Translations under genes and position numbers: made by a program
The notes under the pieces: model-generated
Databases searched by the model: none
The model's input: the letters and a program-made list of their open reading frames with translations, nothing else
Told to the model about the DNA's origin: nothing
Shown here: positions 49,849 through 58,590 of the stretch, in pieces
How the letters are laid out: each line of letters begins with the position of its first letter
How positions within the stretch are numbered: the first letter of the stretch is position 1
NCBI RefSeq assembly: GCF_902859735.1
Contig: NZ_CADIJY010000004.1
Coordinates: 186,001 to 250,000, forward strand
Length of the DNA: 64,000 nt
DNA from: Achromobacter aegrifaciens
GTDB taxonomy: Bacteria; Pseudomonadota; Gammaproteobacteria; Burkholderiales; Burkholderiaceae_B
Direction of reading: 5' to 3'

Positions 49849-51876
49849 TTACGGCGTCACGATGTTGAACCAGAACGGGAAATCATCCAGCGCCCCAAAC
49901 ACTTCGGCCAGCTTGGCCTGATCGCCGCTGACCTTGACGTCGCCCTTGGCCATGGCGTCCTTCAGCGTGGTCTGCTTCAGCATGATGTTGTTGAGCGTCT
50001 CGCGGGTAAGCGACACGCTGGCGCTGGGATCCTTGGCCGCCTTGCCTTCGGAATGGTTCAGCACGCTGTTGGCCATTTCCAGCATGTACTTCTGCTTCGT
50101 GTCGGTGAAATCCACGTTCAGCACGACGTGCTTGCCCTCGGTCTTCTCGCGGTTCAGCCGCACCGCGAAGTAGTCGAACAGCATGTCCAGCGTCATAGCG
50201 CGCACGGTGTCCGGGCTGGCGGTGTCCGGCACCGGCAGCTTCTGCACGCCTTCACGCAGTTCCTTCGCGCCGGTCAGGTAGAAGTTGCGCCACGGGCCGC
50301 TTTCGGCCTGGTAGCCCAACTGCTCCAGCGCATCGGCCTGTAGGTTGCGCGCCTCCTGGTTCTTCGGATCGGCGAACACCGCGTAGTTGACCACCTCGGC
50401 CACCCAGCGATAGTCGCCCTTGGCATAGTATTCGCGCGCCTTTTTCACCACGGCGTCCACGCCGCCCATCATGTCGACGTAGCGCTTGGCGCCCTCTTCG
50501 ATGGGCAGGGTGTGCAAGGTGGCGGGGTTGCCGTTGAACCAGCCCAGGTAGAGCACGTAGGTCGCGCGGACGTTGTGGTTGACGGAGCCGTAATAGCCGC
50601 GGTTGGAGAACTTGCTGGCAATGGACTTGGGCAGCTTGACCTGTTCGGCGATCTCTTCCTTGTTGTAGCCCATGTTGGCCAGGCGCAAGGTCTCGTCGTT
50701 GATGTAGCGGTACATGTCGCGCTGCAGGCTCAGCTGTTCGCGCACGTCCTTGTTGTTCCAGACCGGCCAGTGGTGCATGGCGTACATCACTTCGACATCG
50801 TCGCCCCACAGGTTCAGGGCCTCGTTCAGGTACTTCGACCAGGCCAGCGGATCGCGGATCTTGGCGCCGCGCAAGGAATAGGTGTTGTGCAGCGTGTGGG
50901 TGGAGTCCTCGGCCGTGTTGAGCGCCTTCTTTTCCCTGATGTAGTACAGCATCTCGGCAGGCGCTTCGCTGCCGGGCGCGTACAGGAATTCATAGGTCAG
51001 GCCGTCGATGGTGCGCTTTTCGCCGGTCTTCTCGATGATGTCGGTGGGCGGAATCAGCGTGACCGTGCCCGCCGAGGTCGTCGTGCCCAGGCCCGCGCCC
51101 ACCTGGCCCGTCGCGCTGGGCGGCAGCAGGTTGCCGTACATATAGCTGGCGCGGCGGCTCATGGCCGTGCCGGCCATCACGTTTTCGGCCACGGCGTGTT
51201 CCAGGAATCCCAGCGGGGCATAGATCTTGACCTTGCCCGCCTTCACGTCGGCCTCGTCGACCACGCCGCGCACGCCGCCGTAGTGGTCCACGTGGCTATG
51301 GGTGTAGATGACGGCCACGACAGGCTTCTTGGGGCGGTGCTGATAGTAGAGGTCCAGCGCGGCCTTGGCCGTTTCGGTGGAGATCAGCGGATCCATGATC
51401 GTCAGGCCTTCCTTGCCTTCGACGATGGTCATGTTCGACAGGTCCTGATTGCGGACCTGGTAGATCCCGTCCATCACCTGGAACAGGCCCGAAATATTGA
51501 TCAGTTGCGCCTGGCGCCACAGACTGGGATTGACGGTGTCGGGCGCATCCGAGCCTTCCTTGATGAAGCCGTACTTGTCCGAATCCCAGACCAGGTTGCC
51601 CTCGGCGCCCTTGATCATGCCGGCGGGCAGCGGCGCGATGAAGCCTTTATGGGCCAATTCGAAGGCGGTCTTGTCCGAGAACGGCAATTCCTTCAGAAGG
51701 GCCGCGTTGGCCTCCTTGGTGGAGGCCTCGGCGGGCTTGGGTCCATTAGCCGCCCATGCCGGCGCTGCAAGCGCGAACGCCAGGGCCGTCAACGCGGCTG
51801 GCGCCGAGCAACGACGGCGCCTGGACGGCAGGCGTTGCTGTGCATGGAAATCGGTCGCGCGGCGAAGCAGCTTCAT
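49849..51876 (-). CDS. Alkylsulfatase of the SDS-hydrolase (SdsA1) type, 675 residues
   Basis: I chose ATG 51876 with GGAGAAAG upstream. An arginine-rich signal peptide (RLPSRRRRCSAPAALTALAFALAAPAWA) precedes a metallo-beta-lactamase domain with the zinc motif YTHSHVDHYGG and MSRRASYMYGNLLPPS. A dimerisation region and a C-terminal sterol-carrier-like domain (LDMLFDYFAVRLNREKTEGKHVVLN) follow, the order known for SdsA1 and YjcS. These hydrolyse primary alkyl sulfates in the periplasm, freeing sulfate and alcohol. It is divergent from a GGDEF gene. Confidence 0.92.
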   Translation of the reverse strand: MKLLRRATDFHAQQRLPSRRRRCSAPAALTALAFALAAPAWAANGPKPAEASTKEANAALLKELPFSDKTAFELAHKGFIAPLPAGMIKGAEGNLVWDSDKYGFIKEGSDAPDTVNPSLWRQAQLINISGLFQVMDGIYQVRNQDLSNMTIVEGKEGLTIMDPLISTETAKAALDLYYQHRPKKPVVAVIYTHSHVDHYGGVRGVVDEADVKAGKVKIYAPLGFLEHAVAENVMAGTAMSRRASYMYGNLLPPSATGQVGAGLGTTTSAGTVTLIPPTDIIEKTGEKRTIDGLTYEFLYAPGSEAPAEMLYYIREKKALNTAEDSTHTLHNTYSLRGAKIRDPLAWSKYLNEALNLWGDDVEVMYAMHHWPVWNNKDVREQLSLQRDMYRYINDETLRLANMGYNKEEIAEQVKLPKSIASKFSNRGYYGSVNHNVRATYVLYLGWFNGNPATLHTLPIEEGAKRYVDMMGGVDAVVKKAREYYAKGDYRWVAEVVNYAVFADPKNQEARNLQADALEQLGYQAESGPWRNFYLTGAKELREGVQKLPVPDTASPDTVRAMTLDMLFDYFAVRLNREKTEGKHVVLNVDFTDTKQKYMLEMANSVLNHSEGKAAKDPSASVSLTRETLNNIMLKQTTLKDAMAKGDVKVSGDQAKLAEVFGALDDFPFWFNIVTP

Positions 51877-52212
51877 GATCACTTTCTCCAGACGGGTAGA
51901 GGACAAACCGCCCTGAATATGGCGGTCCGGCAAGCAACTGAGTCAGGCGAATGCAGAGGACAAGATCAAACTTGCAGGGGACGAAGCGTGAGGCCGACGC
52001 GCCGGAGGAGAAAGGAATCAGCCCGGAAGAGCGATCGCATGCGACGGGGTGTTGGCTGTATCGAACAAAGCCTACACATTTTTCCTTCTAAATCAATCGT
52101 GAATTGCAATTAATCACGTTTCGCATTGCGAACGGCGGCGCCTCCATTTATCTTTGTCAGACTGAACGCGGTCGATACCCACCCCAGGCATGGCATATTG
52201 CATGGAGCTTCG
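51877..52212. other. Divergent promoter region between alkylsulfatase and GGDEF genes
   Basis: No gene is supported. The only notable structure is near 52098-52118, where CGTGA and TCACG flank a palindromic ATTGCAAT in AT-rich DNA. This could be a regulator site for either gene. Confidence 0.45.
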
Positions 52213-53814
52213 ATGAGCCCCCGGTCTAGCCACGCAGGCATGCGCAAGCGCAAAATCGGCCTGCTTGCGGTACTGGTCGCCCTGGCCGTGCTGAGCGTTG
52301 CCGTCGGCTTTTCCAACGCCATGTACTCGAGCTACCAGGTACAGAAGGCGCAGATCATCAAGAACGCGCTGGCCGCCAACCACGCGCGCGCCGAAAAACT
52401 GGCCGAGGTCATCGACGTCTATGTCGCCGCGTTGCACCGCCAAGCCCGGAGCGCCGCCGACCGGCTTCCGGGCTCCCTGGGCAAGCCCCAAGCGCTGCAG
52501 GATGAGTTGCAGCGCCTGGCCGGCCAGATCGATTCGCTGCACGCGGTCATGCTGGCCGACGCCGAGGGCCGTATCGTCGCCCGTTCCCCCATGGGACAGC
52601 TCGCGGATGCCAAGGTCCTGCGTCTTGCCGACCTGGGCATAAGCGCCCAGGGCCCAGCGTCCTGGGTGACGACAATACCCGGGGCGCAAGCCGCGGTGCT
52701 TACCGTGGCCGAACCCGTGGAAGACGCGGCCGGCGCGCCCCTGGCCTACCTGGCCATCGCCATCACGCTGGACGCCGGCAGCGGCATGGACCGCATCATC
52801 GGCGACCGCGACGAAATCGCCGGCATGTCGGTGTTCCTGGTCGGCAGCAACGGCGACGTGCTGTACCGCAGGCATGCCCCTGCCGGGACGTTCGATCTGG
52901 CCAGCCTGGAGCCTGCACGGCACGGCGGCGCCGCCCTTTATCCGAAGGCGGACGGCGGCGCCGTATTGATCGGCTACGCGCCTTTGGCCAAGGGCAATTG
53001 GGCCGTGGTGGCTCAACGTTCGCTGGATCAGGTGCTGTCGCCGCTGCGCGAATTGCTCGGGGATGCCCTGCGCTCGGCCATCCCGGCCATCCTGCTCACG
53101 CTGTTGCTGGTATGCGGCCTGGCCTATGCCATCGCCTCGCCGCTGTCGCGTCTGACGCGCGCCATGAGCGCGGGCAAATCGCCTGGCGTGGACCTCGGGC
53201 GGCTCAACGCATGGTATGCCGAGGCCGACACCTTGCGCGACGCGGTGGAGCTGACGCTCAACCAGCATCAGGACGAGGTGGGTCGCCTGAATACCCAGGC
53301 GCTGACGGATCCCATGACCGGACTATTGAACCGCCGCGCCATGACCGACGTGCTGGACGCCTACGCGGCCGATGGCGCATCCGTGGCCGTCATCGCCATG
53401 GATCTGGACCACTTCAAGCGCATCAATGACAGCTTCGGCCACATGACGGGCGACAAAGTGCTGATCGCACTGGCCGAGGTAATCCGCGCCGGCCTGCGCG
53501 ACCAGGATCGCGCCTTCAGGGTGGGCGGAGAAGAGTTCATCGCCCTGTTGCCTACCGGCTCGGCCGAAAAGGCGTGCGAGATCGCCGAGCGCCTGCGCAC
53601 CGCCGTAGCCCGACGCCTTATGCCGGACAGCGTGGGCCGTGTAACCGTGTCGATCGGCGTCGCGCTCTGGCCGCAGGACGGGGAATCCGCCGCCGACGTC
53701 ATACGGCGGGCGGACGAAGCGCTCTACGAATCCAAGCAGCTAGGCCGCAACCGCGTGACGCTATGGCGCGACCGCGCCGCCACCGAACAGTCCCCTCCGA
53801 ACAAGCGCAATTGA
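52213..53814 (+). CDS. Membrane diguanylate cyclase with periplasmic sensor (GGDEF), 533 residues
   Basis: ATG 52213 has GGAG five bases upstream. A first membrane segment (IGLLAVLVALAVLSVAVGF) and a second (IPAILLTLLLVCGLAYAIA) enclose a dCache-like periplasmic domain of about 260 residues. The GGDEF domain then shows TDPMTGLLNRRAM, AMDLDHFKRINDSFGHMTGDKVL and VGGEEFIALLP, with an intact GGEEF loop. It should make cyclic di-GMP in response to a periplasmic signal. It starts a plus-strand run with the DUF4239-like gene 15 bases later. Confidence 0.92.
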   Translation: MSPRSSHAGMRKRKIGLLAVLVALAVLSVAVGFSNAMYSSYQVQKAQIIKNALAANHARAEKLAEVIDVYVAALHRQARSAADRLPGSLGKPQALQDELQRLAGQIDSLHAVMLADAEGRIVARSPMGQLADAKVLRLADLGISAQGPASWVTTIPGAQAAVLTVAEPVEDAAGAPLAYLAIAITLDAGSGMDRIIGDRDEIAGMSVFLVGSNGDVLYRRHAPAGTFDLASLEPARHGGAALYPKADGGAVLIGYAPLAKGNWAVVAQRSLDQVLSPLRELLGDALRSAIPAILLTLLLVCGLAYAIASPLSRLTRAMSAGKSPGVDLGRLNAWYAEADTLRDAVELTLNQHQDEVGRLNTQALTDPMTGLLNRRAMTDVLDAYAADGASVAVIAMDLDHFKRINDSFGHMTGDKVLIALAEVIRAGLRDQDRAFRVGGEEFIALLPTGSAEKACEIAERLRTAVARRLMPDSVGRVTVSIGVALWPQDGESAADVIRRADEALYESKQLGRNRVTLWRDRAATEQSPPNKRN

Positions 53815-53829
53815 ACACACGGTGACCAA

Positions 53830-54612
53830 ATGAACTATTCCCTCTTGCTGGCGGGTTTGGCTGTCCTGTTCTTCGCGCTGCTGCTGCTTGCCATGAGAAT
53901 CGGAAGACGGCTCGGACATGGCGCGGACGACAAAAGCGGCGCGGGGACCGCCGCCATCGAGGCGTCCGTGTTCGCGCTGCTGGGCCTGCTGGTGGCCTTC
54001 ACGTTTTCGGGCGCGGCCCAGCGCATGGCCGAGCGCCGCGACCTGCTGGTCCAGGAGGTCAATGCCATCGGGACGGCGTGGCTGCGCATCGACATGCTCG
54101 ATGCCGCCGACCAGCCCAAGCTGCGCGAGCAGTTCCGCCGCTATGTCGACAGCCGTATCGAGTATTACAGCCACGTCGCCGCGCTGGATCAACGCGAAGC
54201 GATTGCGGCCCGCGTGGGGGCCCTGCAGAAAGAAATCTGGACCACCTCCATGAGCGCGGCGCGCCATGCCGTGCCGCCCTTTGCCGCGTCGTATGTGGGC
54301 GCAGTCAACGACATGTTCGACGTGTCCACCGCGCAGACCGTGGCGCAGAAGGTTCACCCGCCCGTTGCGACCTATGCCTTTCTGGTCTTTCTGGCCCTGG
54401 TCTGCGCCTGCCTCATCGGATCGAAACTGGCCTTGTCCCAACGCGACAGCCTGCTGCATCAACTGGTCTATGCCGTGGTCATGACCGCTGCGATATACAT
54501 CATCGTGGACTTCGAGTTTCCGCGCATAGGCACGATTCGGATCGACCAGAGCGATGCGCTGCTGGCCGCCCAGCGGCAGGCCATGGTTGACCCGCCTGCC
54601 GCGGCCAAGTAG
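53830..54612 (+). CDS. DUF4239-like (bestrophin-like) membrane protein, 260 residues
   Basis: An N-terminal membrane helix, a second (ASVFALLGLLVAFTFSGAAQRMAERRDLLVQEVNAIGTAW) with the recurring RRDLLVQEVNAIGT block, and two C-terminal helices (VATYAFLVFLALVCACLIG, LVYAVVMTAAIYIIVDFEFPRIG) match DUF4239-type proteins. The role is unknown, possibly a channel or stress protein. It begins 15 bases after the GGDEF gene, so the two are probably one transcript. Confidence 0.8.
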   Translation: MNYSLLLAGLAVLFFALLLLAMRIGRRLGHGADDKSGAGTAAIEASVFALLGLLVAFTFSGAAQRMAERRDLLVQEVNAIGTAWLRIDMLDAADQPKLREQFRRYVDSRIEYYSHVAALDQREAIAARVGALQKEIWTTSMSAARHAVPPFAASYVGAVNDMFDVSTAQTVAQKVHPPVATYAFLVFLALVCACLIGSKLALSQRDSLLHQLVYAVVMTAAIYIIVDFEFPRIGTIRIDQSDALLAAQRQAMVDPPAAAK

Positions 54613-54669
54613 ATTCGCTGACGCCGCAAGGCCGGCTGCTGTTGGACACGCATTCATTCCGGAGATGAC

Positions 54670-55638
54670 ATGCCCCCGCCCGTGATGATGGTGATACGGC
54701 GTTCAGGCTGGTTGCTCGCGCTGCTTGGCAGCGCAAGCTTTGCTCCTGCCATGGCCCAGGGCCTGCGGCTAAGCCAGGACGACCTGCAAAAGCGCGCCAA
54801 CGGGGTGCTCGCCATCATGTCGTTCTCCATCGTGCCCGACATCACGACCAGTTCCCTGAACATAGGCGGAGGCAGCGGATCGGTCTCGGGATCCAGCGAA
54901 TTCGCCATGACGCAGCTGGGCGGCGGCGACACCATCTCCAAATCGGTCCCCATCTACCTGGAAGGCGTGCTGGCCGCCAGCCGCTACGATCCGACCTTCG
55001 TCGCCACGCAGGGCGCCGAATCCCGCAGCATCCCCACCAAGTGGAACAGCTTTTCGGCCACCGGCGGCATAGGCTGGGACTTCAAGCTGACCGACGAACT
55101 GAAGCTGCGGCCCATCTTCAATTTTGCGCTGGGCAACGTCACCAGCGACCTGCGCGCCGCCAGCTGGTATGTGGGCCGCCAGACCGGCAAGGACATCAGC
55201 TTCCTGGACAAGGGTTCGCTCAACGCCTATGGCCTGGGCGGCTCGCTGATGCTGGACTATGAGCATTACCGCCCCGGTTACGAGGTCGACGTGGAGCTGC
55301 GCTATTCCGACATGCGCCTGCAGAGCTTCAACAGTTCTGCCGCCGTCGAGGGCCACGCCACGGCGCAATCGGCCAATCTGTGGGCGCGCTACCGTGCGCC
55401 AACGGGATTCGTCATGCTGCAACGGCCGCTGCGCTACGTGCTGGAGCTGACGCACTCTGAGTTCCTGGGCGACCAGCGCGGCATCTTGGGATTCGACCGG
55501 CTGACCTCCGTGGGCGCCGGCCTGGAGCTGGATTCCAGCGCCTATGACGTGATCATCACCCGCACCCGGCTGGTGGGCCGCTATGTGTTCGGCACCAATG
55601 TGTCGGGCTTCTCCGTCGGGCTGGCAGTGAGCTTCTGA
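54670..55638 (+). CDS. Outer-membrane beta-barrel protein, solitary autotransporter-barrel type, 322 residues
   Basis: A signal peptide (SGWLLALLGSASFAPAMA) is followed by alternating hydrophobic and polar strands with aromatic girdles, and the chain ends in phenylalanine (VGLAVSF), as outer-membrane barrels do. The pattern is close to the family named solitary outer membrane autotransporter beta-barrel; the family name is from memory. It lies 57 bases after the DUF4239-like gene and may share its transcript. Confidence 0.75.
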   Translation: MPPPVMMVIRRSGWLLALLGSASFAPAMAQGLRLSQDDLQKRANGVLAIMSFSIVPDITTSSLNIGGGSGSVSGSSEFAMTQLGGGDTISKSVPIYLEGVLAASRYDPTFVATQGAESRSIPTKWNSFSATGGIGWDFKLTDELKLRPIFNFALGNVTSDLRAASWYVGRQTGKDISFLDKGSLNAYGLGGSLMLDYEHYRPGYEVDVELRYSDMRLQSFNSSAAVEGHATAQSANLWARYRAPTGFVMLQRPLRYVLELTHSEFLGDQRGILGFDRLTSVGAGLELDSSAYDVIITRTRLVGRYVFGTNVSGFSVGLAVSF

Positions 55639-55783
55639 ACCGGCCGCCGGCGGAATTGCGCCGGATTTGTTACTCCCCCCTCTCCGCCCGGCGATGCCAG
55701 ACTGTTTCCAGGCCGCCGAGCAGCCAGTCTGCGCGCAGACCCTTGCGCCAGGGCCTCGGCCCGCGATAAGGAGGTAGGAAATC

Positions 55784-56560
55784 ATGACTGCATCAAGCAA
55801 TGGCGCGCCCATGCGCACGCCCCCGGTCGTCTCGCCCCAGGACTGGGAAACCGCCCGCCAGCAACTGCTGGTCAAGGAAAAAGCCCACACCCGCGCCCGC
55901 GATGCGCTGGCCGCCGAACGCCGGCGCATGCCCTGGACGCCAGTGACCAAGGCCTATGCGTTCGAAGGCCCGTCGGGCATGCTCGCCCTGCCCGACCTGT
56001 TCGACGGCCGCCGCCAACTGATCGTCTACCGCGCCTTCTTCGAGCCGGGCGTGTATGGCTGGCCGGAGCACGCCTGCCGCGGCTGCTCCATGGTGGCCGA
56101 CCAGGTCGCGCATCTGGCGCACCTGAACGCCCGCGACACCACGCTGGTCTTCCTGTCCCGGGCGCCGCAGGCGGACATTGCGCGGCTGAAAGCGCAGATG
56201 GATTGGAAGATGCCCTGGTACACGCTGACCGATGGCTTCGATACCGACTTCGGCGTGGACGAGTGGCATGGCACCAATGTGTTCTACCGCGACGGAGACC
56301 GCATCTTCCGCACCTATTTCCTCAACAACCGCGGCGACGAGCAGATGGGCGGCACCTGGAACTACCTGGACATCACGCCGCTGGGCCGCCAGGAAGTCTG
56401 GGAGGATTCTCCTGAAGGCTATCCGCAGACCCCGACCTACAAGTGGTGGAACTGGCACGACAGCTACGTGCCGGACGCGCCGCCGGACAGAAAATGGGTC
56501 GAGATTTCCGATGCGGGCGAGGCCGCATTCCGGGCGCAGAGCGCAGCCGCCAAACGGTGA
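55784..56560 (+). CDS. DUF899 thioredoxin-like protein, 258 residues
   Basis: Signature blocks are QQLLVKEKAHTRARDALAAERRRMPW, the thioredoxin-fold stretch LIVYRAFFEPGVYGWPEHACRGCSMVADQV with two cysteines, and YFLNNRGDEQMGGTWNYLDITPLGRQE. These identify the DUF899 family of the thioredoxin superfamily, whose substrate is unknown. The protein is soluble and cytosolic. It has its own 145-base upstream region with an AAGGAGG site before ATG. Confidence 0.9.
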   Translation: MTASSNGAPMRTPPVVSPQDWETARQQLLVKEKAHTRARDALAAERRRMPWTPVTKAYAFEGPSGMLALPDLFDGRRQLIVYRAFFEPGVYGWPEHACRGCSMVADQVAHLAHLNARDTTLVFLSRAPQADIARLKAQMDWKMPWYTLTDGFDTDFGVDEWHGTNVFYRDGDRIFRTYFLNNRGDEQMGGTWNYLDITPLGRQEVWEDSPEGYPQTPTYKWWNWHDSYVPDAPPDRKWVEISDAGEAAFRAQSAAAKR

Positions 56561-56778
56561 GCGGGCGGGCGGCTGGCCGGGCGCGGCCGCTTGCCGTATT
56601 CATTGGTAATTAAAATAACCAATAGATACACAAGCTCAAACAACAGCAATTATCGGGGTCCGATGACCGTGCTAATTTATGCGCCCGCCGACCTTCGGCC
56701 CAGGCGTATCCCCAGCGTCCCCGTCAGGCGGCCGTTGCCGGGCCGCTGCGCCCTCCTACCCCTATTTGACGAGAACCC

Positions 56779-57330
56779 ATGCACAAGAACCTCGAGAGCG
56801 ACACGATCATCGCCCAGGGAAAAAAGCGGATGTCCGGCCTGCTGCTGGCGGCGGGCCTGGCGCTTGCGGCAACCGCGCCGGCCATGGCCGTACCGCCGAT
56901 CAAGGCGCACGGCGCGCCTGCCGCTGCACCCGCCACGGCAGCGCCCTCGGGTTCGGTGCAGAAGACCGACATCCAGAACCAGGCCGCCTATGAGCGCCTG
57001 ATGAACAACAGCGGCATCACCCTGCAATGGCTCTGGTCCGCGCAGCGCGGCCACCTGACCGCGACGGATGAAAACGACGTGGTCCGCATCGAGGGCACGC
57101 AGGCCAACCACGAAGGCACGCTGAAGATCAAGGGCGATATCGTCTCCATCGCCAGCGACCGCTTTATCTTCCGCGGCACGATCCTGATCCTGGACGCGCC
57201 GGACAAGGGCCGCCGCTGCGAACGCAACGGCGAGTTCGAGTTCCGCGCGACCGGCAAGCGCAAGTACTGGCGCCTGCAGCAGATGGAAGCCTGCGGCGGG
57301 CTGACGGACTACGTGGACGTGTACTACTGA
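56779..57330 (+). CDS. Exported protein of unknown function, 183 residues
   Basis: A signal sequence (KKRMSGLLLAAGLALAATAPAMA) is followed by an alanine/proline linker and a beta-rich domain (LTATDENDVVRIEGTQANHEGTLKIKGDIVSIASDRFIFRGTILIL) with two cysteines near the end (RRCERNG, EACGG). The pattern resembles small periplasmic proteins of Burkholderiales. I cannot name a family. The 218 bases upstream are partly AT-rich and could hold its promoter. Confidence 0.7.
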   Translation: MHKNLESDTIIAQGKKRMSGLLLAAGLALAATAPAMAVPPIKAHGAPAAAPATAAPSGSVQKTDIQNQAAYERLMNNSGITLQWLWSAQRGHLTATDENDVVRIEGTQANHEGTLKIKGDIVSIASDRFIFRGTILILDAPDKGRRCERNGEFEFRATGKRKYWRLQQMEACGGLTDYVDVYY

Positions 57331-57432
57331 GCCCAGCCTGCAAGAAGGCTATGCTTGCGCATCGATGCCGGCGGCCTCCTCATGCCGCAGTCCGCCGGCG
57401 CCACGGCGCGCGGCATATCTGAGGAGGTTTAC

Positions 57433-57918
57433 ATGATCACCGAAGTGGACAAGAAGCACCTGGCGCGCTGCGTCGAGCTGGCGAAACAGGCGCTGGAAGC
57501 GGGCGACGAACCCTTCGGCTCGGTGCTGGTTTCACCCGACGGCGTGGTCCTGTTCGAAGACCACAACCATGTCTCCAGCGGCGACCGCACGCGGCATCCG
57601 GAATTCGAGATCGCGCGCTGGGCCGCCAGCAATCTGCCGCCGGCCGAGCGCTCGGCCTGCACCGTCTACACCTCGGGCGAGCACTGCTCCATGTGCGCCT
57701 CCGCGCATGGCTGGGTGGGCCTGGGCCGGATCGTCTATGCCAGTTCTTCTGCCCAGTACCGGGAATGGCTGCGGGAATGGGGCGTCGCCCCCACGACCAA
57801 GGTGCGGCCGCTGGCCATCGCCGAAGTCGTGGACGGCATACCGGTGGAAGGTCCCGTGCCGGAATTCGCCGAACAGATCAAACTGCTGCACCAGGAAAGA
57901 ATGCGCCGCCGCGGCTAG
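57433..57918 (+). CDS. Nucleoside deaminase-like protein (CMP/dCMP deaminase fold), 161 residues
   Basis: A strong GAGGAGG site precedes ATG 57433. The zinc motifs are H55-P-E57 (HPEFEI) and C85-x2-C88 (GEHCSMC), the pattern of tRNA adenosine, guanine and cytosine deaminases, although the second motif has Glu-His where many members have Glu-Pro. The length matches small cytosolic nucleobase deaminases. The substrate cannot be read from the sequence. Confidence 0.88.
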   Translation: MITEVDKKHLARCVELAKQALEAGDEPFGSVLVSPDGVVLFEDHNHVSSGDRTRHPEFEIARWAASNLPPAERSACTVYTSGEHCSMCASAHGWVGLGRIVYASSSAQYREWLREWGVAPTTKVRPLAIAEVVDGIPVEGPVPEFAEQIKLLHQERMRRRG

Positions 57919-58014
57919 GCGGCGCCCTGCACGGTTCGCCGTTACCGCCCGTCTCAATCGTCAGCAGCAATCCGCAGTATTCTCGCTGCACCGCACTATG
58001 AACAGGACTCCCGC

Positions 58015-58503
58015 ATGCCCTCTGCCCTGACCAAATGGCTCACCAGCATCGCGTTCGGCCTGCTAGTCGCCTGGGCCAGCGGCGGCGTCGTCAATCCGGT
58101 CATGCAGCAGGCGCTCGGGCTGGCGGACTTGACTGGGCTTGCCTATATGGCGGCGCTGGACAGAATGCTGATCACGACGGGCGTCGTGTCGCTGCTGATA
58201 GGCGTGGCGCTAGTCGCAGCGCTGGTCCGCATTCCAAATTTTCGCCGCCTGATCGGCTGGGGCTGCGCCATGCTCGGCCTGGCCGTCCTGCTGAACCTGC
58301 TCGGCGCCGTGCTTGCAATGGAACCCGGCATCTTCAATCCGGCCAGCGGCGGCAAGCAGGCGGCCAACGACGCCTATACGGCGCTGTTTTTCTGGGCGCT
58401 GATTTTCGGCCTGCCTTATCTGGCCGGCGGGCTGGCGCTGACCATAGGCGGCTGGGTCCTGATCCGCAAGAATCCCGGCCCGGGCGCGGCCAGGCCGGCA
58501 TGA
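58015..58503 (+). CDS. Membrane protein of unknown function, 162 residues
   Basis: Four hydrophobic segments are visible (WLTSIAFGLLVAWASGGVV, GVVSLLIGVALVAALV, GCAMLGLAVLLNLLGAVLA, LIFGLPYLAGGLALTIGGWVLI) with a short charged C-terminus. I recognise no family. It lies between the deaminase and MurA-like genes on the same strand. Confidence 0.65.
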   Translation: MPSALTKWLTSIAFGLLVAWASGGVVNPVMQQALGLADLTGLAYMAALDRMLITTGVVSLLIGVALVAALVRIPNFRRLIGWGCAMLGLAVLLNLLGAVLAMEPGIFNPASGGKQAANDAYTALFFWALIFGLPYLAGGLALTIGGWVLIRKNPGPGAARPA

Positions 58504-58590
58504 CACGGCCGCCGTGCGCCCTTAAAGTGTGAAATTAACCGGAGCTCCGCAAGCTCCCATCTCCCTGTTTTTTCTGGCCCTACTCGCTCC